From Thermodesulfatator atlanticus DSM 21156 (lineage in GTDB: Bacteria; Desulfobacterota; Thermodesulfobacteria; Thermodesulfobacteriales; Thermodesulfatatoraceae): a stretch of DNA of 64,000 nt. Shown one piece after another: positions 15,948-25,708 of this stretch; the first letter of the stretch is position 1, and each line of letters opens with the position of its first letter. The stretch spans positions 16,873 through 80,872 of the forward strand of contig NZ_ATXH01000010.1 in the NCBI RefSeq assembly GCF_000421585.1. Reading direction: 5' to 3'. Below the pieces are notes generated by a model that worked only from the letters and a program-made list of their open reading frames with translations, ran no database searches and had not been told where the DNA came from. The translations under genes and the position numbers were made by a program.

Positions 15948-17378
15948 TTAAAATTCTTCCTGCGCAATTTTCCATACCGGAGCATAAAGAGCCTGGTATA
16001 TGTCCCGGGCAAAGTTGATAAACCCTCGAAAGCCCGCATAAGGCCCCTTCTCGTAAGAGTGTGAGTTGAGAGTTGGTACCCCAAATTTGCGCACCAGGTA
16101 CTTCTCTTTGAGACCGGTTAAGAAAAGGTCAGGTTTTTTCGTCTCGATCATCTCTTCGATTTCGAACTCATTGGGATTGTCGATAACAAGGGTGCCTGGC
16201 TTTACCCGTTCGACTATTTTCTGGTAATCGTCTTTGTGGCCAAAGGTGGTCATACAGGCCACTACCTCCATACCAAGCTCCCTCATGGCCTTTACCCAGT
16301 GCCATACACGGGGAGCACCAACATAGATGGCGATCTTTTTGCCAGACAGCTTGTCCCGATACCAGTCAAGGGCCTTTTGAATAGCCGCGGTTTCTTCTTC
16401 GATAACCTCTTCGGCGCGTTTGATGAGCTTTTCTTCTCCAAACCAGGCTGCGGTATCCCTTAAGGCCTTAGAGGTCTGCTCCAGTCCGAACAAGCTCACT
16501 CCGATATACGGGATTTCAAAACCTTCCTTGATGAGGGCTGCGATGTAGGTTGCTGAACGCTGACAATGCACCACACTCAGTTTGGCATCTGGCATTTTAA
16601 AAAGATCCTCAAAACGACTATTACCCGTAAAGGTAGCTATTACACGCAGGCCAATTTTTTCAAAAAGGGGCAAAATGGTATAAGTATCCCAATCGATGTT
16701 ATACTCTCCGATAAGGTTAATATCATAAGGTGTCTTTTCTTCTTCCGGTAAACAAACCTCAGGATGTTCTTCCCTGTACTTAAGAAGCCAGCTATAAAAC
16801 TGATAGTTAAACTCGTGGTGTCCTTTTGATTGAGAAACACCACAAAATCCCGGAGAAGAACAAGCAAAAACCGGTTTTCCTACCTCTTGTGACACCTCTT
16901 TAGCAATTTGTTCGATATCATCACCAATGAGCGCAGTGGAACAGGTATTGTAAATTATGGCTCCTTTGGCTCCAGGGTTAATGCGAAAGGCCTCAAGCAG
17001 GGCCTTTTTTAATTTTTCGTTACCACCAAAGATGATGTCTTCTTCGGTCATGTCAGTACAGAAACAATGGCGCCGGTGATTGGCTTCGTTTTCAAGCACC
17101 CCAGGCATGGCCCAGTTATAGACATTGCCCAGGTGGCGTCTGGTACCCCAAGTGTAATAGCCACAACCCACTGGTGCGTGAATCATGTGAATCACATCGG
17201 TAATAGGTCCGCCCACGACCCCGCGGGCCCCGGCATAGCTTCACCCACGTTCTGTTAGGTCGCCAGGCACTGTTGGGGCATTACAAGCAGGAATGGTACT
17301 TTTATCTTCGTCAACTATGACTACGTGTTTGTTTCTTTCTGGAATGCATATATTGCAGCGTAACTGATGATACGGCAT
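15948..17378 (-). CDS. nifD: nitrogenase molybdenum-iron protein alpha chain, with in-frame TGA at the P-cluster Cys codon (candidate selenoprotein)
   Basis: The start is the ATG at 17378 (MPYHQLRCNICIPERNKHVV), with GGAGGTG just upstream; 476 codons. A single in-frame TGA lies at codon 46 (17243-17241), in the context GDLTERG-TGA-SYAGARGVVGGP. Every NifD I know has Cys here (Azotobacter alpha-Cys62), a P-cluster ligand. The rest is intact: P-cluster Cys72 (APVGCGYY) and Cys146 (YNTCSTALIGDD), FeMo-co ligands Cys272 (SVVHCQRS) and His440 (NSHSYEKGPY), and the SQSKGHH motif. A GTG at codon 55 could restart translation but has no clear ribosome site and would lose a ligand. A hairpin with a GGUC-containing loop follows at SECIS distance, so selenocysteine is the favoured reading. 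Error or nonsense mutation is possible. Confidence 0.9.
17211..17243 (-). promoter_or_regulatory. candidate bacterial SECIS hairpin following the in-frame UGA of nifD
   Basis: Reading the minus strand: UGA at 17243-17241, 12 bases, then a six-base-pair stem (17228-17223 GCCCGC with 17216-17211 GUGGGC, one G-U pair) closing the loop GGGGUC (17222-17217). The loop starts 18 bases after the UGA, as in the E. coli fdhF SECIS as I recall it, and contains GGUC, the conserved apical sequence read by SelB. The bases also encode the conserved AGARGVV, so part of the match could be due to protein conservation. Confidence 0.6.
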
Positions 17379-17390
17379 AGTTTCACCTCC

Positions 17391-18218
17391 TTAAAAATTG
17401 CCTGCTAAGCAGGATAAAGTCATATCCCCTAAACCGGGAATGCCTACGGCATCAGCCCGGCAGCGTTTGCACGAAAGGAACTGGGGCAAAAATCTTCCCG
17501 CCACACTTCTCGCCCTGGCCATCTCCTTTTTGCTAGGAGGCCTAAGGCCCGAAAACTCACCAAGGGGAATCAACGGAATAATGTTCATAAGGCTTGCCCC
17601 TGCGTTGCCAGCAAGTTGAGCAATGGCAGCCATCTCATGGTCGTTTATCCCAGGCACAAGCACGGTATTAACCTTTACCCGAATGCCTGCTTCGGATGCC
17701 AGGGCGATACCTTCCAGTTGTTTCTCAAGAAGAAATCTTGCTCCCTCTTCCCCTTGTAACCTGCCCTCTTTGGTATTCACAAACTTGACAAGTTTGGCCC
17801 CGGTCTCAGGGGTAGCGGCATTTACAGTGACTGAAAGGAAATCAAGACCAAGGGCCGTAAGTCTTTCTATGTTTTCGGGAAGCGTCAGGCCGTTAGTCGC
17901 CAGACAAATCTTAATCTCTGGAAAATGACGCCTTACCTCGGAAAGGGCGAAAAAAGTCTCTTCATTTGCAAGGGCATCTCCTGGCCCCGCAATCCCAACT
18001 ACTTCGATGCGTGGCTCATTTGTCAAAACATACGACAAATAGTCTTTGACATGTTCAGGTCTTAAAATGGATTTGGTAACACCTGGACGACTTTCGTGGA
18101 CACAGCCAATCTCTCTTTCACAATAGGCACACTTAATATTACAGGCAGGCGCCACGGGAAGATGTACCCTTCCCACTAAACGATGCGCCTTTTCGTCAAA
18201 ACATGGGTGTCTGAGCAT
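17391..18218 (-). CDS. nifB: NifB, radical SAM enzyme for FeMo-cofactor core synthesis (no NifX domain)
   Basis: NifB fuses two 4Fe-4S units and inserts carbide to make the NifB cofactor precursor. The 275-residue protein starts MLRHPCFDEKAHRLVGRVH and has the radical SAM cysteines in PVAPACNIKCAYC, then the NifB signature CVHESRPGV. TVNAATPETGAKLV and VNTVLVPGINDHEM are also typical. It ends after CRRCRADAVG-type cysteines (SCKRCRADAVGIPG), so it is the short type without the NifX domain, as in archaea. It lies between nifI2 and nifD, an uncommon position, and has GAGGAAAAC upstream of its ATG. Confidence 0.93.
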   Translation of the reverse strand: MLRHPCFDEKAHRLVGRVHLPVAPACNIKCAYCEREIGCVHESRPGVTKSILRPEHVKDYLSYVLTNEPRIEVVGIAGPGDALANEETFFALSEVRRHFPEIKICLATNGLTLPENIERLTALGLDFLSVTVNAATPETGAKLVKFVNTKEGRLQGEEGARFLLEKQLEGIALASEAGIRVKVNTVLVPGINDHEMAAIAQLAGNAGASLMNIIPLIPLGEFSGLRPPSKKEMARARSVAGRFLPQFLSCKRCRADAVGIPGLGDMTLSCLAGNF

Positions 18219-18229
18219 GTTTTCCTCCT

Positions 18230-18610
18230 TTAAAAAAGGGCTTCTAGGTCTTTTTCTCCGGTACGAACCCGGTAACTTTCATCCACTGGCAATACAAAGA
18301 TTTTGCCGTCTCCGTGTTTGCCTGTCTGGTTTACGCTAATAATGGTCTTAACCACCTTTTCCACCATGGCCTCTGGCACCACTGCCATGAGTAAGCGCTT
18401 AGGGATAAACCGTGCCTTCATTTCCTTGGCCTTTTCGATGATTTCAGGACTTACCCGGTAACCAAGCTCGTCAACGTAGCCACCTTGTTTTCCGCGACCA
18501 AAGGCCTTTACCGCAGTAAAAGAAGGTAGCCCCATCTCAGCCAGAGCCTTTTTGGTGGCCAGCATTTTTGTGGGTCTAATTATTGCAATGATTTCGCATA
18601 TTTTGCTCAT
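18230..18610 (-). CDS. nifI2: NifI2, PII-like nitrogenase regulator
   Basis: A 126-residue PII-family protein. With NifI1 it forms a complex that blocks nitrogenase when fixed nitrogen appears and is relieved by 2-oxoglutarate, as worked out in methanogens. The core is IIAIIRPTKMLATKKAL, GRGKQGGYVDELGYRV (extended T-loop region) and TGKHGDGKIFVLPVDESYRVRTGE. The long T-loop insert distinguishes NifI2 from GlnB. The ribosome site is AAGGAGGC before the ATG. It is co-directional with nifI1, 27 bases downstream of its stop. Confidence 0.93.
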   Translation of the reverse strand: MSKICEIIAIIRPTKMLATKKALAEMGLPSFTAVKAFGRGKQGGYVDELGYRVSPEIIEKAKEMKARFIPKRLLMAVVPEAMVEKVVKTIISVNQTGKHGDGKIFVLPVDESYRVRTGEKDLEALF

Positions 18611-18637
18611 ATTGCCTCCTTGTCTTCTGCAAAAGCT

Positions 18638-18955
18638 TTAGAGTTCAGGCTGGCCGGTACGGATAGTCCAAGCTTCATTCACCGGCACCACAAATATCTT
18701 TCCGTCTCCGAAACGCCCGGTACGCGCTGATTCCATAATGATGTCGCGCACTTTGGGCACTGCCTCATCATCCACCACCAGAAAAAGCAAGGTCTTAGGG
18801 AGTTCGTCATAGACGATCTCTCCCATAGTAAGACCGCCTTGTTTTCCGCGACCAACCACGTCAATGCGCGTTAGCGCAAGAAATCCCGCCTCTTCTAAGG
18901 CATCCACTACGTCCTGGGTTTTTTCTGGCCTGACAATAGCTTTGATCATTTTCAT
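18638..18955 (-). CDS. nifI1: NifI1, PII-like nitrogenase regulator
   Basis: A 105-residue PII-family protein located directly after nifH, as in archaea, clostridia and other anaerobes that use post-translational NifI control. It shows MIKAIVRPEKTQDVVDAL, VGRGKQGGLTMGEIVYDE (T-loop) and FGDGKIFVVPVNEAWTIRTGQ. The T-loop lacks the GlnB uridylylation tyrosine context, which fits NifI1 rather than GlnB. The ribosome site is AGGAGGAAAAC. Confidence 0.93.
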   Translation of the reverse strand: MKMIKAIVRPEKTQDVVDALEEAGFLALTRIDVVGRGKQGGLTMGEIVYDELPKTLLFLVVDDEAVPKVRDIIMESARTGRFGDGKIFVVPVNEAWTIRTGQPEL

Positions 18956-18987
18956 GTTGTTTTCCTCCTGTGTCTTAAAAATTTGAA

Positions 18988-19839
<852 letters not shown>

Positions 19840-19858
19840 TTATTTGCCTACCGAATAG

Positions 19859-19874
19859 AGCAAAGCTGATGCCA
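19859..19874 (-). promoter_or_regulatory. sigma-54 (-24/-12) promoter of the nif operon
   Basis: On the minus strand TGGCATCAGCTTTGCT has GG and GC separated by exactly ten bases and matches the sigma-54 consensus at the core bases. The transcript would start near 19848, giving a leader of about 33 bases. No TGT-N10-ACA NifA-binding site was found in the next 150 bases upstream, so the activator may not be a standard NifA. Confidence 0.8.
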
Positions 19875-19993
19875 AAAATTAAAACCCTTGATTATCAATG
19901 CTTTTAGAAGACAAGCGCCTACAAAAAGCTACAAAAAACTTACAAGCACCTATTTCAGAATATGACAGGTCAGTTTTTGGGAAGTTTTTTTTT

Positions 19994-20036
19994 GGATCCG
20001 TTCCTATTTTTCGTTCCGAAAAATAGGAACGGATCC
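19994..20036. repeat. dispersed palindromic repeat, perfect copy D
   Basis: Identical over 43 bases to the copy at 2172-2214: two 20-base arms around TTC. It lies about 120 bases upstream of the nif sigma-54 promoter. Confidence 0.85.
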
Positions 20037-20107
20037 CTTTGAAAGCAGAGAGGACGGAAAATTCTCCCGATAATAATTACTAGGAGCATAAAACAGGCAA
20101 CACTTAA

Positions 20108-20325
20108 GCATTGCGAGCGCCTTTTTGGGGAGTCATTGCGAGCGAAGCGAAGCAATCTCAAGTAGAAGAGGTTCTAGAGGTTCTAGAGGTTTGGATTGAA
20201 TGGGTATCGAAAGCACCATTTTTGTAAGTCATTGCGAGCGAACGCAGTGAGCCAAGCAATCTCGGTAAGTGAAGGGACAGGGATCGCGCGGGCGTACAAG
20301 TCGCCTCGCGATGACACCTTTAAAA
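20108..20325. repeat. REP-like intergenic repeats
   Basis: Two versions of CATTGCGAGCGAA...CAATCTC (20134-20159 and 20229-20263), a short tandem GAGGTTCTA (20167-20190) and a copy of the GGATCGCGCGGGCGTACAAG unit also found near 10545. No gene is seen between 19875 and 20394, which holds only these repeats and promoter signals. Confidence 0.65.
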
Positions 20326-20394
20326 CATGCTCCCGGCAATAAATGCTTTAAGGTTTCAGCTTTTTCGCCGAAATAAGTGTTAGGAGGTGGCAAA

Positions 20395-20706
20395 ATGGAA
20401 CAAGAACGCCGACGTCATATAAGGGTAAAACTTAAAGGTTCAAAGGTATTTCTCCCTGATGGTCAGGAAGGGGAGCTTGCCAACGCAAGTATCAGTGGTA
20501 TTGCCTTCTGGCAACCAAACGGAGCCTCTCTTAAACCAGGAGATACTTTAAGTATTGTCTTGACTTATCAGGGCGAAGAAATAAACGGAGAAGCCAGGGT
20601 GGTTCATCTCAACGGAAGACTTGTTGGTTGCGAGTGGATTGATTTTGCCAATGAAAAACAAAGAATGGCGTATTATTCCTGGCTTCTTGAGCCAGAGTTC
20701 GAATAA
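20395..20706 (+). CDS. PilZ domain protein (c-di-GMP binding)
   Basis: A single-domain protein of 103 residues. The start is the ATG at 20395 because TAGGAGGTGG stands just before it. It has the c-di-GMP binding motifs of PilZ: RRRHIRVKL (RxxxR) at the N-terminus and NASISGIAFW (D/NxSxxG) near residue 30, followed by the beta-barrel. With no other domain it would act as a c-di-GMP receiver for a partner such as pilus machinery. The HD-GYP protein at 4790 is a likely partner of the same pathway. It converges on a methyltransferase gene with two bases between them. Confidence 0.85.
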   Translation: MEQERRRHIRVKLKGSKVFLPDGQEGELANASISGIAFWQPNGASLKPGDTLSIVLTYQGEEINGEARVVHLNGRLVGCEWIDFANEKQRMAYYSWLLEPEFE

Positions 20707-20708
20707 AG

Positions 20709-21350
20709 CTAAAGTTTTTCTGCCAAAATGGCCCAAAAACCCGCCTGGGTAAGAAGGCCTTCTTTTGGGCTTTCTTTTTTGGGGGAAGCTTTTGGCGAAA
20801 TAAAAAGAGAACTATAACCCGCCTTTAGTCTGAAACCCGCTTCATCAAGCAAGCTTGGCAGTTCCTCTCCTGCTAAAAACCTGGCATAGCGATAAAGGGG
20901 ATGGCCTTGGCGCGCTTTTTCTTCGTAATAAACACCCCAGGGAGAATCTTTTGGTATTACCCCAAGATATAAATTTCCGTTGGGCTTTAAAACCCGGTAA
21001 CACTCAGAGAGGGCTTTTTTAGGATCTTCCAAAAAACATAAAGTAAAAAACATGCCGCAGGCATTAAAACTTTTATCTTTAAAAGGTTGCCGCTCTGCGA
21101 TGCCACACACGGCTTTTATCCCCTTTTCTCTGGCTAGGGAGAGCATCTCAAGAGAAGGGTCAAGCCCGTAGTCAAAGCCTAGCGCCACCGCAAAGGCTCC
21201 GGTACCAACACCAATTTCTAAAGCAGGTTGTTTTGGAGGGCCCAAGTTGCGTAAAGTTTCGATCTCTGAGGCAAAGATGGGGTTTTCCTGATACCAGGCA
21301 TCGTATTCTTGGGCTACTTGACCAAAACTTTTGCTAACTTTTTGCCACAT
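20709..21350 (-). CDS. class I SAM-dependent methyltransferase
   Basis: The 213-residue protein has the SAM-binding motif ALEIGVGTGAFAVALG near residue 40, GLDPSLEMLSLAREKG and the post-II region GMFFTLCFLEDPKKALSECYRVLKPNGNLYLG. This is the UbiE/Methyltransf_11 type. The substrate is not shown. The last part, after residue 170, is variable. It is a likely separate transcript, starting right at the glnA terminator. Confidence 0.8.
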   Translation of the reverse strand: MWQKVSKSFGQVAQEYDAWYQENPIFASEIETLRNLGPPKQPALEIGVGTGAFAVALGFDYGLDPSLEMLSLAREKGIKAVCGIAERQPFKDKSFNACGMFFTLCFLEDPKKALSECYRVLKPNGNLYLGVIPKDSPWGVYYEEKARQGHPLYRYARFLAGEELPSLLDEAGFRLKAGYSSLFISPKASPKKESPKEGLLTQAGFWAILAEKL

Positions 21351-21376
21351 AAAATAAAAGGGGGGCTTGGCCCCCC
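21351..21376 (-). terminator. terminator of the glnB-glnD-glnA operon
   Basis: On the minus strand a 7-bp GGGGGGC stem with a CAA-type loop is followed by TTTTATTTT, ten bases after the glnA stop. It ends at the next gene's start. Confidence 0.85.
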
Positions 21377-21386
21377 GTTATTGTTT

Positions 21387-22799
21387 TTAGATATCGAAGT
21401 AAAGATAGAACTCGTAAGGATGCGGACGAAGGCGAACCTGATCTGCCTCTTCGCTACGTTTGTAATCAAGCCACTTCTTGATGAGGTCTTCGGTGAACAC
21501 GTCGCCCTTGAGCAAGAACTCGTAGTCGTTTTCAAGGGCATCAAGGGCTTCTTCAAGGGTAGCAGGAGTCTGAGGAATGTCTTTGAGTTCTTCTGGAGGC
21601 AGGCTGTAGAGGTCTTTATCCATAGGTTCACCGGGATCAATACGATTTTCAATACCATCAAGGGCAGCCATAAGCATAGCGGCAAAAGCAAGATAACCGT
21701 TACAGGAAGGATCTGGGGTACGGAATTCAATACGTTTGGCTTTGGGGCTTGGGCTGTACATAGGAATACGAACAGCAGCTGAACGGTTACGGCTGGAATA
21801 ACAGAGGTTCACCGGAGCCTCAAAACCAGGGGTCAAACGCTTATACGAGTTGGTGGTGGGGTTGGTAAAAGCACAAACAGCCTTACAATGTTTCAAAATA
21901 CCACCAATGGCATAAAGGGCGGTCTCAGAAAGACCAGCATAACGATCGCCAGCAAAAAGAGGAGTATCCCCCTTCCAGATGCTGAAGTGAGTGTGCATAC
22001 CAGAGCCGTTATCACCAAAAAGAGGCTTGGGCATAAAAGTAACGGTCTTTCCGTGCTTATAGGCCACGTTTTTAATGACGTACTTGTACCACATGAGCTG
22101 GTCGCCCATCTTTAGGAGGGGCGCAAAGCGCATATCGATTTCAGCCTGGCCAGCAGTGGCCACTTCGTGGTGCTGGCATTCTACCTTGATGCCGATCTGC
22201 TGAAGCACCATGACCATCTCCGTACGGAGGTCATGGAGTTTGTCAGACGGAGGCACCGGGAAGTAACCTTCTTTGGGACGAGGCTTATAGCCAAGGTTGG
22301 GGCACTCCTCACGGCCGGTATTCCAGGCACCTTCGATAGAATCTACGAAATAAAAACTATAGTTGGTGCCGGTGTCGTAGCGAATGTCATCAAAGATGAA
22401 AAATTCCGGCTCAGGACCAAAAAAAGCTACGTCGCCAATACCGGTGCTCTTGAGATACTCTTCAGCCTTTTTGGCTACATAGCGGGGATCACGACTATAG
22501 GGCTCTTTGGTAATAGGGTCATAAATGTTGCAAAGAAGTACCAAAGTAGGCACTTCATAGAAGGGATCCATAACCGCAGTGTCAGGATCCGGCACAACGA
22601 TCATGTCACTTTCGTGAATCTCCTGCCAGCCACGGATTGAAGAACCATCAAAACCAAAGCCGTTTTCAAAGGAAGACTCATCAAGCTCTTCAATAGGAAC
22701 CGTAAAGTTCTGCCACATACCAGGGAAATCAACAAACCTCAAGTCAACCATCTTTGCGCCGTTTTTCTTGGCAAATTCAAGTACTTCTTTGGGTGTCAT
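21387..22799 (-). CDS. glnA: glutamine synthetase type I
   Basis: Makes glutamine from glutamate, ammonia and ATP. The 470-residue protein carries [23 protein letters not shown], the metal/glutamate motifs [36 protein letters not shown] and the [12 protein letters not shown] loop; the C-terminal [13 protein letters not shown] and [26 protein letters not shown] also match. The length is right for type I. An adenylylation Tyr site ([11 protein letters not shown]) is present, so GlnE control is possible. It overlaps the glnD stop by four bases and is the last gene before a terminator. Confidence 0.98.
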   Translation of the reverse strand: MTPKEVLEFAKKNGAKMVDLRFVDFPGMWQNFTVPIEELDESSFENGFGFDGSSIRGWQEIHESDMIVVPDPDTAVMDPFYEVPTLVLLCNIYDPITKEPYSRDPRYVAKKAEEYLKSTGIGDVAFFGPEPEFFIFDDIRYDTGTNYSFYFVDSIEGAWNTGREECPNLGYKPRPKEGYFPVPPSDKLHDLRTEMVMVLQQIGIKVECQHHEVATAGQAEIDMRFAPLLKMGDQLMWYKYVIKNVAYKHGKTVTFMPKPLFGDNGSGMHTHFSIWKGDTPLFAGDRYAGLSETALYAIGGILKHCKAVCAFTNPTTNSYKRLTPGFEAPVNLCYSSRNRSAAVRIPMYSPSPKAKRIEFRTPDPSCNGYLAFAAMLMAALDGIENRIDPGEPMDKDLYSLPPEELKDIPQTPATLEEALDALENDYEFLLKGDVFTEDLIKKWLDYKRSEEADQVRLRPHPYEFYLYFDI

Positions 22800-25308
22800 A
22801 CCACTACCTCCTTATGTTGGTTTATATTTTGTTCGCAACTAAAAGCTTTGTCTGAAAAGATTTTGTTAAGGGTGTTTTGCAAATACTCTTTGAGAGATTT
22901 GATTTCTTCTTCTCCTAATTTTTCCCCTTCAGGTGTGCGTACATAAAAAACATCTGTGAGTAAATCTTCCCGGTTGGCAATAAAAGCTCGTTCAATGTTT
23001 ACCGGCCACTTAGAAAGGGCCTTTGCAAGCCTATACAAAAGACCTAATCTGTCTGTAGCAAAAACTTCGATAATGGTAAAAAAGTCTGAATGTTCGTTAT
23101 TTACGTTAACGTAAATTTCTGGTGCTTTAGGTGGCTTCTTTAGTTGGCATACTAAAGGTTTTAATCTGTTAAGTTCTTTATCGAGATCCTTTTGGCCGGC
23201 AAGAACAAGCTTGAGGGTCTTTTCAAACTCATCCCAATAGACCTCTCCATAAGGAGAGGTTACTTCGAAAATATCAAAGACCGTGCCATCTGTCAGGGTA
23301 AATACACGAGCAGAGTGAATATTTAGATGAAATAAAGTAAAAACTCCTGCTAAATTAGCAAAAAGACCAGGTTTATCTTTGGTGATTACCACAACCTGGT
23401 AAAGCCCTTTTTTTTCTTCAATATCTAGGAGAAGTTCTCTTTGGGCTTCTTGGTAGGATTTTAAAAGAGAGGCTCCTCTGATTAATTTTTCTATATCTGC
23501 ATGTAAAAGAAAACAAGGAGGTAAAACTTCTACCAGGGCACCAAATTTTTCCCTCAAAATTTCTTCGCGTTCAACAAGAATGGGGATAGTTCTTTTTTCG
23601 GAGAAGACGCCTTCTAGGAAAAGCTTTTCCGCCTTAAGATAAAGCTCCTGGAGAAGAGAAGCCTTCCAGCTATTCCAGGCAGAAGGCCCAGTGGCCCGAG
23701 AATCAGCTACCGTTAGAAGATAAAGCCTATTTAAATGTGGGAGGTTTCCCACCTTCATGGCAAAATCCATAACTACCTTTTCTTCGGTTAAGTCTCTGCG
23801 AAAAGCAGTTTCAACCATAAGCAAATGTTGTTCTACCAAGCGCGCCACGTTTTCTGCTTCTTCTTCTGTAAAGCCGAGTCGTTTAGCAATATCTCTAGCC
23901 ACTTTCGCTCCAGTAACTGCATGTCCCCTTCCCTGTCCTTTGGTAATATCATGCAATAATCCTGCCAAAAAAAGAACTTCTTCGTTTTCTACGTGTTTCC
24001 AGAAAGTAGGTTCTTCCCTTTTTAAATTTGCAAGTTCTTGTACGGTAAGGATTAAGTGTTCATCTAGGGGATGAATGTGGTAAACATCAAATTGGGTAAG
24101 CCCGAGAACCCTTTTAAACTCGGGCAAAATATCAAGAAGAACCCCTGTGTCCCGCATGCTTCGCAATGCCAAGGCGGCGTGGGGTTTTGTCAACATTTTT
24201 GTAAAAATTTTTCCTTCAAAACTTACAAGGCGATTTGATGGGAAGTTTTCCTTAAGAAAAATACGGGTGAGGTTATGGAGTTTTAAGCCTGTTTCAGCTT
24301 GCAGCAAAAAGAGATGCAATAAATAAGAAGGGTCTATCAAAGCCCTTTCGCGATAGGTCAGATGAATCCGGCCAGATAAAATCTCAAAGCCCTCATGCAA
24401 GATCTCTCGTTCTTTTGAACTAAGCCCCAGGGTTATCTCAACGTGGTCAAAAAGGGCTTCGGCAGCTTCGTTTATATTTTTCATGGCGCGATAAACACAG
24501 GTCATAAATTTTTCAATGGCGGTTTCGGCACGGGTGCCAAAGCCCATCTTAAGGGCAATAAGAGGCTGGTATTCGAAATAAAGCCTATCTTCTTTTCTTT
24601 TGGCCAAAAGGTGTAATTCTTCGCGCACACAAAGTAAGAAATTGACGGAATTTTTCAAAATAAGCCTTTCGGCATGAGAGATAAGACCTGCGCGTTCCAT
24701 TTCGCGTAAATCGTTCAACCCAAAAAGAACCCTGGCTGTCCACAACAAAAAATGATAGTCCCTAAGCCCCCCAAGGCCTTCTTTGATATTCGGCTCAAGA
24801 AGAAAGGAATCTTCCTGATAGACCTTAAGGCGCTTTTCACGGACTTCTCTTAGGGCCAGAAAAATTTCTTTGCGTCTGCCTGAAATAAGTTGTTTTTCAA
24901 AAAGAGAAACAAATTTTTGGTAAAGCTTTTTAGAGCCCGCCACCAAACGCATGGAAAGAAGCGCAGTAAGGAAGGGTAAATCTTCCCGGGCATCGTGAAA
25001 AACTTCTTCTAAGGTGAGCACACGGTAGCCAACATCGAAGTTGCGATCCCACAGGGGATAAATAATGCTTTCAACCGTTTGGGTAAGGATCTTTTCGTCA
25101 AGTTCTTCGTGAAGGAAAAGTAGGTCAAGATCAGAATAAGGACAAAGAGTCTTGCGCCCGTAGCCCCCAATTGCTATGAGAGAAAGGGGTTTTCGGCGCA
25201 AGCTATTGGGGAATAGACTTTTTATGAGTCTGTCTATTTCTTTGGTGCGGCCCAACACCTGCGGTTTGGCCACACCAAAGTCTTTTAACGCTTCCTCAGC
25301 ATAGGCCA

Positions 25309-25309
<1 letters not shown>
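22796..25309 (-). CDS. glnD: PII uridylyltransferase/uridylyl-removing enzyme
   Basis: GlnD senses glutamine and modifies GlnB. The 837-residue protein has a nucleotidyltransferase domain ([20 protein letters not shown] near residue 48), a linker region, an HD domain for uridylyl removal ([16 protein letters not shown] near residue 447), and two C-terminal ACT domains ([18 protein letters not shown] and [22 protein letters not shown]). The length fits the family. Its start overlaps the glnB stop (TAATG) and its end overlaps glnA, so the three genes form one operon. Confidence 0.95.
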
Positions 25310-25665
<356 letters not shown>

Positions 25666-25685
25666 TTAAAAGCACCCTACCGAAA

Positions 25686-25701
25686 TTCAAAAACTATGCC
25701 A
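25686..25701 (-). promoter_or_regulatory. possible sigma-54-like promoter of glnB-glnD-glnA
   Basis: On the minus strand TGGCATAGTTTTTGAA has the -24 GG and TTG at the right spacing but GA instead of the -12 GC. It lies 39 bases before the glnB ATG. The departure at a key base keeps confidence low. Confidence 0.35.
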
Positions 25702-25708
25702 GCGAAAA

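Noticed and set aside
16550..16580. NifD appeared to lack the FeMo-cofactor cysteine, because YIAALI aligned with a presumed YIC motif
   Set aside because: On realignment the Azotobacter Cys275 lies in VHCYRS, which matches SVVHCQRS here, so the ligand is present (Cys272).
15948..17216. nifD read as starting at the GTG at 17216, giving a 422-residue protein without TGA
   Set aside because: The start would lack the conserved N-terminus and the first P-cluster ligand; a perfect ribosome site and NifD-like MPYHQLRCNICIPER lie in frame 54 codons upstream.
17211..17378. nifD as a decaying pseudogene with several defects
   Set aside because: Only the TGA is found; the frame is kept on both sides, all other key residues are intact, and the rest of the operon is intact. 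A single recent nonsense mutation cannot be excluded.
19875..20040. NifA enhancer sites (TGT-N10-ACA) upstream of nifH
   Set aside because: Several ACA triplets are seen but no TGT at the required distance.
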